A DNA stretch of 18,650 bases from assembly GCA_026390195.1 (NCBI GenBank), contig JAPLGK010000008.1:1-18650 (forward strand), in the 5' to 3' direction. The notes under the pieces were generated by a model. That model did no database searches, was not told the origin of the DNA, and saw nothing but the letters and a program-made list of their open reading frames with translations. This stretch comes from Caldisericota bacterium (GTDB taxonomy: Bacteria > Caldisericota > Caldisericia > Cryosericales > Cryosericaceae). Below are positions 5,089-11,756 of this stretch, piece after piece. The position numbers were made by a program, and so were the translations under genes. Every line of letters begins with the position of its first letter. Position 1 is the stretch's first letter.

Positions 5089-7575
5089 ATGTCAACCCGG
5101 ACACGCCGAACATGTGCTATCCTGCTTGCTCTCGTTTTTGCGTTCGGTCAGTACGTCGCGTCCATTTCCTCTCCGCTACGAGCGGCTACGCCAGCAGGTC
5201 GCTGGGAGCTACTTCCAGCCTACGGTGGTGACATCCAGGAGATCGTCGCCCTTCCTTCATCGGCGTCGACTCTCGTGGCGGTCGACTGGTGGAACGGCAT
5301 CTTCCGCTCGACTGACGGAGCGCACTGGATGCCTGCAAACGCCGGCGTCGACTCATGGCGCATGGGTTCGGTCGTAGTGACGCCCTTGGGCGTGCTGTTT
5401 GCGGGGAGCTACGGGCGAGGCGTATTCCGTTCGACAGACGGCGGCGCATCCTGGAAGGTCGCCAGCCAGGGCGCCGGCACGGGTATCCTGCACATGGCGG
5501 CGGACCCCGGGTCGGCATCGACGGTGTATGCGACCGGAGGGAGCAGCATCACGCGCACGACGGATGGCGGTGACACGTGGTCGGCCTGCGCTGCCCTTCC
5601 GGACGGAACATACGTCTATGCGCTGGCAGTCGGACCGGGTTCGCCCGGCATCGTTTGCTTAGGGACGGAAACAGGGGCTCTCACATCGACCGACGGCGGG
5701 GCTCACTGGAACCCGTGGCACGTATCGTCCGGAACGTCGACACGCGTCGTACGGTTTGCGTTCAGCGGGTCGACCGTGTTCGCTGCAGCGGTCGGCGGCC
5801 TCTATCGGAGAACGTCGCCCGACGCCGAATGGATCAAGTTGGGGGGAAGCCTTGTTGGTCTTGGCTCATTCAGGTGTGTAGGTGTCGCCGCCGACGACCC
5901 CAGGGTCGTGTATGCCGGGAGCTCAAGCCAGAAGGGACTGTTCCGGTCCTCTGACCTCGGCGATACGTGGGTTCTCTGCAACAGCAGCATCGGGGACATC
6001 AGACCGGAGACGATCCTTGCTCAGTCGGCACAATCGGTGTGGGTGGCAGCCGGTGGAGCCGGCATGTATCACTCCACAGACGGAGGTCTGAGCTGGACCC
6101 CTGCCAGCACGGGGATGACAGGCCTCGTCGTAGAGTCGCTCAGCGTGCAACAGGCGAGCCAGACGAAGCTGTGGGTCGGCACTCATGGCGGCGTCTACGT
6201 GTCGGGGGATGCAGGCGCAACGTGGAAGAATGCGACCACGGGCGCCCTCGCCTATGAAGTGTACGCGACGAGCGCGCAGGCAGGGACCATTCTCGCAGGA
6301 ACATGGAGTGGAGGCATCTTCCGCTCAACCGACGGCGGTACAACGTGGAACCACGTGCTTGGTGCCGGCTATACGATCCGGTCGTTTCTCGTCACGGGAT
6401 TTCCGTCCGCGTCGCTCTACGCAGGCGCCTGGAAGACGCTGTACCGGTCAGTTGACGACGGGAAGACGTGGAAAGCGATGACCACGACGTTCATCGGTGA
6501 CACCTATGTTACCACGCTTGTCACGGGGTCGCAGGCCGGGACAATGTTCGCCGGGACGAGTGGCAATGGCGTGTTCCTGTCGGACGACGACGGCTCCACT
6601 TGGCGACCGGTGAACAACGGACTTGTCTCTCCATCGGTCAACAGGCTGGTCATGGTTGCAGGGCGTCTCTATGCATGTACAAATAGCGGAGTCTGCGTCC
6701 TGAAGGGCGACGGTACGGCCTGGGAAGCCCTGAGCCCTGTGACGTCGGGGCGAGAGACCTATGCCTTCACGGCGTCCGGCAGCAAGTTGTTCGTGGCTTG
6801 TTCGGGGACCGCACTCTACTCGGGCGATGGAGGACTCACCTGGAGCAACGAGGTGACCGGTTTGGGGGGTGCCACCATCAAGACTCTTGACACCGTCGAC
6901 GGTGTCGTCTATGCCGGAGCGACGAACGGCGTGTACCGATGGTCGCCGGTTGTGCGGTACCACGTCTCCGTCAGCATCGGCGGAGAGCAGGTCGGTGCGT
7001 CCCTGGACGGCGACGCGACGCAGGAGGTCGAAGACGGCCAGTCGGCGGTCTTCAAGGTGACGGTGAATACTGGATTCGACGTCACCGTCTCGCACGGGTC
7101 GTATGACAAGGACAAGGGAATCTGGACGATCCCCACGGTTCACGGGGACGTTGCAGGGGTCATAACGGTCAAGCGGACCGAAAGCGCCTTCACGGCCGTC
7201 CTCGTCATCGGGAACAGGACGATGCTGGCAGGGAACCAGATGGTGCAACTCGAGGCTGCGCCGTACATCAAGGGGGGCCGGACAATGCTGCCCCTCCGAG
7301 CAGTCAGTGAGGCATTCGGCGGAGACATCACATGGGATCCCGTTGAGCGAAAGGTGACAGTCAAGCTGGGCGGACACACGGTCCTGCTGTGGATCGGCAA
7401 GGCACAGGCGGAGGTAGATGGCAGGAAGACGCCTATCGACGCGGCCAACACGACGGTAGTACCAGAGATCGTCGCGGGCCGGACGTTCGTTCCCCTGCGG
7501 TTCGTCGCCGAGAGCACGGGGTTGGACGTCACATGGAATGCGGACGCTCGATCCGTGACGATTCGGCGGACGTAG
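5089..7575 (+). CDS. Secreted Asp-box beta-propeller protein with C-terminal copper-amine-oxidase-N-like stalk domain
   Basis: 828 residues. ATG 5089 was chosen because GGAGGTGG lies just upstream and a promoter at 5035 would start transcription inside any longer version. Residues 1-33 are a signal peptide (cleavage near LRAATP). Residues ~35-620 carry about eleven Asp boxes of the S-x-D-x-G-x-x-W type, such as STDGGASW, STDGGLSW and SDDDGSTW, and would fold as one or two propellers. Residues ~622-700 form a small beta-rich domain (YHVSVSIGGEQVGASL). Residues ~704-828 are two halves of a copper-amine-oxidase-N-like (PF07833-type) domain: GRTMLPLRAVSEAFGGDITW and GRTFVPLRFVAESTGLDVTW. That domain is common on surface proteins of Firmicutes and Caldisericota-like bacteria and does not imply oxidase activity. 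The likely role is extracellular binding or a surface scaffold. A relative is the minus-strand gene at 1-1602. Confidence 0.9.
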   Translation: MSTRTRRTCAILLALVFAFGQYVASISSPLRAATPAGRWELLPAYGGDIQEIVALPSSASTLVAVDWWNGIFRSTDGAHWMPANAGVDSWRMGSVVVTPLGVLFAGSYGRGVFRSTDGGASWKVASQGAGTGILHMAADPGSASTVYATGGSSITRTTDGGDTWSACAALPDGTYVYALAVGPGSPGIVCLGTETGALTSTDGGAHWNPWHVSSGTSTRVVRFAFSGSTVFAAAVGGLYRRTSPDAEWIKLGGSLVGLGSFRCVGVAADDPRVVYAGSSSQKGLFRSSDLGDTWVLCNSSIGDIRPETILAQSAQSVWVAAGGAGMYHSTDGGLSWTPASTGMTGLVVESLSVQQASQTKLWVGTHGGVYVSGDAGATWKNATTGALAYEVYATSAQAGTILAGTWSGGIFRSTDGGTTWNHVLGAGYTIRSFLVTGFPSASLYAGAWKTLYRSVDDGKTWKAMTTTFIGDTYVTTLVTGSQAGTMFAGTSGNGVFLSDDDGSTWRPVNNGLVSPSVNRLVMVAGRLYACTNSGVCVLKGDGTAWEALSPVTSGRETYAFTASGSKLFVACSGTALYSGDGGLTWSNEVTGLGGATIKTLDTVDGVVYAGATNGVYRWSPVVRYHVSVSIGGEQVGASLDGDATQEVEDGQSAVFKVTVNTGFDVTVSHGSYDKDKGIWTIPTVHGDVAGVITVKRTESAFTAVLVIGNRTMLAGNQMVQLEAAPYIKGGRTMLPLRAVSEAFGGDITWDPVERKVTVKLGGHTVLLWIGKAQAEVDGRKTPIDAANTTVVPEIVAGRTFVPLRFVAESTGLDVTWNADARSVTIRRT

Positions 7576-7579
7576 AGGA

Positions 7580-7601
7580 CACGGCGGCCACTAACGCCGT
7601 G
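7580..7601 (+). terminator. Short hairpin after the propeller/stalk gene
   Basis: A perfect 7-bp inverted repeat (CACGGCG, 8-base loop, CGCCGTG) begins five bases after the TAG. No T-run follows, so it is a weak intrinsic terminator or an RNA-stabilising hairpin. Confidence 0.35.
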
Positions 7602-7688
7602 CCGTCATCAATGGACTGGGCAAGATGGAAGGCCGTCAAAAGACGGGCCGATCATCTTACAGGATGTTCTCGGTACCATCTGTACGCG

Positions 7689-8768
7689 TCACTTGCCGCT
7701 GTACACGCCCCAGGCCAGGTCGGTTCGCCCCGTGACGAAGCGCTTCGAGAAGTAGCTGGCATAGTTGTTGCGCCCTTGCAGGTGGTAGCCGAAGAACGCG
7801 ACTGCGAAGTGCTTCATGCGATCTCTCGGGGGGGAGTTGAAGATCATCATGTGGTCCTCGCCGACAAACGAGATCATGGACTTGTCGCGCGTGCCCAGAT
7901 GCTCATAGATGTATGCGGCTTCCACGTCGTAGATGTTGATATCGTCGAGTGTGGCACCGATGATCAAGGTCGGGCGGTCTACCGCGGCGAGGCCGCGTTC
8001 GCCAAATAACCACGCACCTTCCGGGGCCATGGGCATGACGGCACGGATCCGCTTGTCCGTCATCGGCTGCCACAACCCATCATCGCTCGTCGTGATGGTC
8101 GACCCGGCGTGGGCGACGAAACCATCCCAACCGCCCATCATGTCGCTGACATAGCTGATCCACCATGATGGCAGTGCCGGGCTCATGGTGGTGGCCTTGG
8201 CGCATTGCGACAGGTAGAAGCCAGGGTCCACACGTGCGCCACTGAGGGCAAGTGACGTGTAGCCGTCGAACGAGTAGCCCATCACCCCAGCATGTTCTGC
8301 GTCTATCATCCCCTCCAGGCCCTCAAGTGGCGTGGATGCAACGTAATTCAATGCGGCGAGGATGTCGAGGGGATAGTCGATGAGCCACGGGCCCCAACGG
8401 TCGTGGCTATCTTGCTCATTGATGCCTGCCACGACGAATCCGTGCGAGGCAAGGTGAGAACCAAAGTAGCTCCCCAGCTTGGCCGAGCACAGGATCAGTG
8501 GGTAGGGCGCACCACCGAGGTCTGGCTCGTAGTTGTAATTGCCGTCGCTCGGTGTCGCCCCATCGGGTGTCACGGCCGGATACCACACCTGAACGCTCAC
8601 CTTCCGGTCATCCCGGGTTGCATCGACAACGTCATGACTCAGGTGTATGCCATAATCGTATGTGCCGGGTTCCGATAATGGGAAGAGATTCCCAGATTGA
8701 CAGCCAGACAGGGTGAGCGAGAACAACACCAGTACCGCCATGACGATGGATACCCTCTTGTGATTCAC
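7689..8768 (-). CDS. Lipoprotein alpha/beta hydrolase (PAF-acetylhydrolase / dienelactone-hydrolase-like)
   Basis: 359 residues from GTG 8768, with GGAAGGAG six bases upstream. Residues 1-23 are a lipoprotein signal ending in the lipobox LSGC (Cys23), so the enzyme should be membrane-anchored outside the cytoplasm. The early part (YDYGIHLSHDVVDATRDDRK then VQVWYPA) matches the first strands of PAF-acetylhydrolase-like esterases. The nucleophile elbow is VMGYSFDGY with Ser166. It reads G-x-S-x-D-G, so the usual second Gly is Asp, followed by Gly. The likely acid is Asp275 or Asp276 (GATLDDINIY) and the likely base is His306 (GEDHMMIF). The triad order and spacing fit the fold. Substrate unknown; an ester or short acyl chain is plausible. 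It is convergent with the propeller gene. An 18-bp palindrome abuts the ribosome-binding site. Confidence 0.85.
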   Translation of the reverse strand: MNHKRVSIVMAVLVLFSLTLSGCQSGNLFPLSEPGTYDYGIHLSHDVVDATRDDRKVSVQVWYPAVTPDGATPSDGNYNYEPDLGGAPYPLILCSAKLGSYFGSHLASHGFVVAGINEQDSHDRWGPWLIDYPLDILAALNYVASTPLEGLEGMIDAEHAGVMGYSFDGYTSLALSGARVDPGFYLSQCAKATTMSPALPSWWISYVSDMMGGWDGFVAHAGSTITTSDDGLWQPMTDKRIRAVMPMAPEGAWLFGERGLAAVDRPTLIIGATLDDINIYDVEAAYIYEHLGTRDKSMISFVGEDHMMIFNSPPRDRMKHFAVAFFGYHLQGRNNYASYFSKRFVTGRTDLAWGVYSGK

Positions 8769-8781
8769 GCTACGCTCCTTC

Positions 8782-8799
8782 CGTATTCGTCCGAATACG
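8782..8799. promoter_or_regulatory. 18-bp palindrome, operator candidate for the hydrolase gene
   Basis: CGTATTCG, TC, CGAATACG is a perfect 8-bp inverted repeat with a two-base centre. On the minus strand it lies immediately 5' of the GGAAGGAG ribosome-binding site of the gene starting at 8768. Symmetry and position fit a dimeric repressor site (TetR/MarR/GntR type), but no such regulator is encoded in the window. As RNA the two-base loop is too tight for a good hairpin, which favours a DNA-level site. Confidence 0.5.
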
Positions 8800-8983
8800 A
8801 TGTGCCTCTCCTGAGCTAGCTTCCTCCCGAATGTCCGCGTTCGAGGTTCGCTAGTGAGACGCCTTGGTGATGCTATGCAGTCCCGCAGACATCTTGCATG
8901 AGAGCGTTTCTGCAGGATCGATGCTCGTTCAGCTTTGCACGAGTGGGGAAGCCATGCACCTGTCAGTAGAACGAACGCACGAC

Positions 8984-9448
8984 CTACTCAGGGTTGATGG
9001 TCAACATGATCCATACCAGGAGCCACAGAGCTGTCGTCACAAAGGCAGCCAGGCAGAGGACGCACCCTCCAGGGCCGATGACGGTTCGCCACGCGCGGCG
9101 GCGTTCGTCTGGAGCAGCAGTCCGTCGGGCGCGAACCACCGCCGGGGTCAGGCGGACCAGGAGGAAGGCGGCCAGACTCGGGGGCATGGCGACCAGCAGT
9201 GCCCAAGGGTGCTGGCCGAACACTGCTACCCACCCGGCTACCTCGAAGAACACGATGTAGTCCAGCAGGAGATACGTCAGGCTCGTGCGTGGCTGGTGCG
9301 TATGCTTCAGGAGCCGGTCTGTGCCCCACAGGGCGACGTCGTACAGGACGAGCAGTGCCACGCCGAGAAGAAGCTGTGGCGCGAAGTACAGAAATGGCCC
9401 GACGCGGTTGACATCGGGGGCCACAAACCACATCAATCGTGCGATCAT
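8984..9448 (-). CDS. Small four-helix membrane protein, unknown function
   Basis: 154 residues from ATG 9448, preceded by AGGAGGT five bases upstream. An in-frame ATG at 9472 lacks such a site. About four hydrophobic segments are visible: FLYFAPQLLLGVALLVLY, SLTYLLLDYIVFFEVAGWVA, WALLVAMPPSLAAFLLV and GCVLCLAAFVTTALWLLVW. A basic loop (RARRTAAPDERRRAWR) lies before the last helix, which suggests cytoplasmic placement. No family is recognised. The hydrolase gene on the same strand begins 216 bases beyond its stop (8769-8983). I see no gene or clear terminator in that gap apart from the palindrome. Confidence 0.65.
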   Translation of the reverse strand: MIARLMWFVAPDVNRVGPFLYFAPQLLLGVALLVLYDVALWGTDRLLKHTHQPRTSLTYLLLDYIVFFEVAGWVAVFGQHPWALLVAMPPSLAAFLLVRLTPAVVRARRTAAPDERRRAWRTVIGPGGCVLCLAAFVTTALWLLVWIMLTINPE

Positions 9449-9691
9449 GGCACACCTCCTCAACAAATGCACGGCAAGCAGTCTGTTCGACCGAGTCTGG
9501 TGACCGCATACGACCGGACACTGTGACCACAGGGGCAGTCCACCTCACGCGGTTCGGTGGTGGATCGCATCCTGACACCATTGTCTCCAATCGTGAAGAG
9601 AATTCAACCAAGGCTCTTGGTCTGCTGGCGCTTGACGGACCAAGCCTGGCGTGGGCGGTTTGACACGGCTCCGATCGTCGAGGCGCACCGC
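9449..9691. other. Divergent intergenic region upstream of the two-component operon
   Basis: I see no credible gene here. There is an inverted repeat ACCAAG-GCT-CTTGGT (9607-9621), whose right arm can also pair with GACCAAG at 9638-9644, giving two mutually exclusive hairpins. The minus-strand promoter of the small membrane protein should lie here, but no clear -35/-10 pair was found. Confidence 0.35.
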
Positions 9692-9723
9692 CTTAATCCG
9701 TTCTTAGGGCATGCTGGTACAAT
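9692..9723 (+). promoter_or_regulatory. Promoter with OmpR-type direct repeat, before the response regulator
   Basis: CTTAA (9692) and CTTAG within TTCTTAGG (9703) are spaced 11 bp apart, as in direct repeats bound by OmpR/PhoB-family dimers. A TACAAT -10 (9718-9723) with an upstream TGG follows. The repeats occupy the -35 region, an arrangement typical of an activated promoter. The same element recurs at 11655-11687. Confidence 0.6.
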
Positions 9724-9746
9724 GACAGGTGTGAGAGGAGAGACGA

Positions 9747-10406
9747 ATGCACATTCTTGTGGTTGAGGACCAGCAGGATTTTGCCCGGAACATCAAGCGG
9801 TATCTGGAGACGGAGTCCTACAGCGTCGACCTTGCCTTTGACGGTGAGACGGGGCTGCACCAGGGGCTGACCGAGGAGTATGCTCTCGTCGTTCTCGACC
9901 TCAACCTCCCGCGCATGGACGGGCTGGAAGTCTGCCGGCAGCTGCGGCAAGCCGGGCGGAGTATGCCGATTCTCATGCTGACGGCGCGAGCCGGCCACCA
10001 GAACGTTGTGGCCGGCCTGGACAGCGGGGCCGACGACTACCTTACCAAGCCGTTCGACCTCGAGGAACTGCTTGCCCGCATGCGCGCGCTGCTGCGCCGG
10101 GGCGGTGAGAGCCGGAGCCCCGTCATCGCTGTCGGCGAGGTCGACATCGACACGAACAGCCACACCGTGCGTCGTGCCGGGCAGGTCGTGTCGCTTGCGC
10201 CACGCGAATACGCTCTGCTGGAGTTCCTTGCGCTCAACCGCGGCATCGCCAAGACACGCCTGGAGATCATCGAGCTGGTCTGGGGAGAATACGACGAGTT
10301 GATGTTCTCCCAGACCGTGGATGTCCACGTTGCTTATCTGAGACGCAAACTGGGCAAGGAGATCATCGTGACGGTACCCGGCAAAGGGTACATGATGGGA
10401 GACTAG
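9747..10406 (+). CDS. OmpR/PhoB-family response regulator
   Basis: 219 residues from ATG 9747, with AGGAG seven bases upstream. The receiver domain (1-118) has the acidic pair Glu7/Asp8, phospho-acceptor Asp51 (VVLDLNLPRMDG), Thr79 (LMLTARA) and Lys101 (DDYLTKPF). The C-terminal winged-helix domain (about 125-219) has LAPREYALLEFLALNRG and SQTVDVHVAYLRRKLG, ending in TVPGKGYMM. Length and layout are normal for the family. It forms an operon with the kinase that starts three bases after its stop. A matching site before the adaptor gene suggests that the exporter is its target and that it regulates itself. Confidence 0.95.
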   Translation: MHILVVEDQQDFARNIKRYLETESYSVDLAFDGETGLHQGLTEEYALVVLDLNLPRMDGLEVCRQLRQAGRSMPILMLTARAGHQNVVAGLDSGADDYLTKPFDLEELLARMRALLRRGGESRSPVIAVGEVDIDTNSHTVRRAGQVVSLAPREYALLEFLALNRGIAKTRLEIIELVWGEYDELMFSQTVDVHVAYLRRKLGKEIIVTVPGKGYMMGD

Positions 10407-10408
10407 CC

Positions 10409-11659
10409 GTGTGGCAATCGCTCAAAGAACGGCGCCGCGATCTTGAGGAGAGGCTCAACGCCAGGTTCAGTGTGGAACAGCGGCTGGCGATGAAGTTTAC
10501 GCGCCTGGTCTGTGTCTTCGTGCTGGTCAGCGGTGTCATGTTCACGGTAGCAGACGTGGCATTGTTGGCCTACCGGGTGCGCCAGGATCTGAATGTTCAG
10601 ATCGACAAGGTGCTGGAGGGTGGCGCAGTGGCATCAGATATTGCTGCCGCGGGTTCGCTGATGACTGCGACGGTGCGAGCCTACACCCGCATCCTTGCCC
10701 CGGACGGCACGGTGCTGTATGCGGGAGGCTTGTTCGCCGGGGTTGAAGCGGGCACCGTCGACCCGTTTGCGCCGCTTTCCCTTGACACTGGACGGTACCT
10801 GGTCGTTACCAAGGCGGTCCGGTGCGATGGCCGCATTGTCGGGTACGTACAGTTCGCAGGACCGACAGGCCGTGGGCCCCACGAGGCAGCGTGGAAACTG
10901 CTGAACTTGATGCTGACAACGCTTGTCATGGGAATCTTGGCTTACGTGTTCGGTCTTTCGTTCTCCCGCTACACCCTGCGCCCCATCCACGAGTCGCAGG
11001 AGCGCCTGGAGCAGTTCACACAGGATGCCAGCCACGAATTGCGAACGCCTCTCGCCAGCATTTCGTCATCCCTCGATGTCGCCATGAAAACGGGCGAGTA
11101 CGAACAGGGCATCATGGCAGCCAAGGTACAGGTCAAGTATGCCTCGCTGCTGGTGGAGCGGCTGCTGGAGGTGGCTCAACTGGACAGGGCGACGGTCGAT
11201 CTCGGACCGGTTGACATGACGGCGCTGGTCAGCGCTGTGGCAAGTCAGAACGCTGAATCCTGCAAGGAGCATGAGGTAACGATGCGGACGGCCATCGAAG
11301 AAGACGTTGTAGTAGAAGGAGATGGACTGCTCCTGCATCAGTTGGTCGGCAACCTCGTCGAGAACGCCGTGAAGTTCAATGCGCCTGGAGGGACCGTGAG
11401 CGTCACCCTCACGAACAAGGCGCTCACCGTCAGAAACTCTGGTGGTGTTATCAGTCCTGACGATTTGCTCCATGTGTTCGAGCCCTTCTACCAGGCGGAC
11501 ACGTCTCATGCGCAGCGTGGCTTTGGATTGGGACTGGCGATTGTGAAGAAGATTGTGGCCCTGCACGGCTGGCGGCTGAACGCGTCCAGCAGCGCCGAAG
11601 CAGGCACGGAGTTTGCGGTGGAGTTCTCGCCCTCCCATGTGCGAGGGAGCACATCTTAA
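10409..11659 (+). CDS. Membrane sensor histidine kinase
   Basis: 416 residues from GTG 10409, with GGGAG inside the end of the regulator gene. The N-terminus is a charged cytoplasmic stretch of about 29 residues. TM1 follows (LVCVFVLVSGVMFTVADVAL), then an extracytoplasmic sensor of about 105 residues, then TM2 (about 162-185). HisKA has His209 in DASHELRTPL. The ATPase domain has the N box LVGNLVENAVKFN and the G2 box FGLGLAIVKKI. The G1 region reads VRNSGGVIS where most kinases have DNGPGI, so the usual Asp of that box is replaced. The F box is FEPFYQ. No clear HAMP domain lies between TM2 and HisKA. The ligand is unknown; control of an exporter suggests an envelope-active compound or envelope stress. 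Confidence 0.93.
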   Translation: MWQSLKERRRDLEERLNARFSVEQRLAMKFTRLVCVFVLVSGVMFTVADVALLAYRVRQDLNVQIDKVLEGGAVASDIAAAGSLMTATVRAYTRILAPDGTVLYAGGLFAGVEAGTVDPFAPLSLDTGRYLVVTKAVRCDGRIVGYVQFAGPTGRGPHEAAWKLLNLMLTTLVMGILAYVFGLSFSRYTLRPIHESQERLEQFTQDASHELRTPLASISSSLDVAMKTGEYEQGIMAAKVQVKYASLLVERLLEVAQLDRATVDLGPVDMTALVSAVASQNAESCKEHEVTMRTAIEEDVVVEGDGLLLHQLVGNLVENAVKFNAPGGTVSVTLTNKALTVRNSGGVISPDDLLHVFEPFYQADTSHAQRGFGLGLAIVKKIVALHGWRLNASSSAEAGTEFAVEFSPSHVRGSTS

Positions 11660-11687
11660 CCTGTTCTTAGGACACAGCTGATACCCT
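11655..11687 (+). promoter_or_regulatory. Promoter with the same OmpR-type direct repeat, before the exporter operon
   Basis: CTTAA (11655) and CTTAG (11666) are 11 bp apart, followed by TACCCT (11682-11687) as a weaker -10. The element matches 9692-9723 at nearly every position across both repeats, and again in GCTGRTAC before and around the -10, with a one-base shift. It overlaps the TAA stop of the kinase gene. Confidence 0.6.
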
Positions 11688-11756
11688 GACTGCGAGTCTG
11701 CTTGCCGGAGGATGCGTCGGGCCGGATACGACAGTGGCGTACCGAATGGAGGAACA

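Noticed and set aside
6448..7377. 309-codon minus-strand open frame inside the propeller/stalk gene
   Set aside because: It is antisense to a gene with clear Asp boxes and stalk motifs, and its composition is typical of a GC-rich shadow frame.
8988..9611. 207-codon minus-strand open frame overlapping the small membrane protein
   Set aside because: It is in a different frame, Arg/Pro-rich and without membrane helices. The frame at 8984-9448 has a strong ribosome-binding site and four hydrophobic segments.
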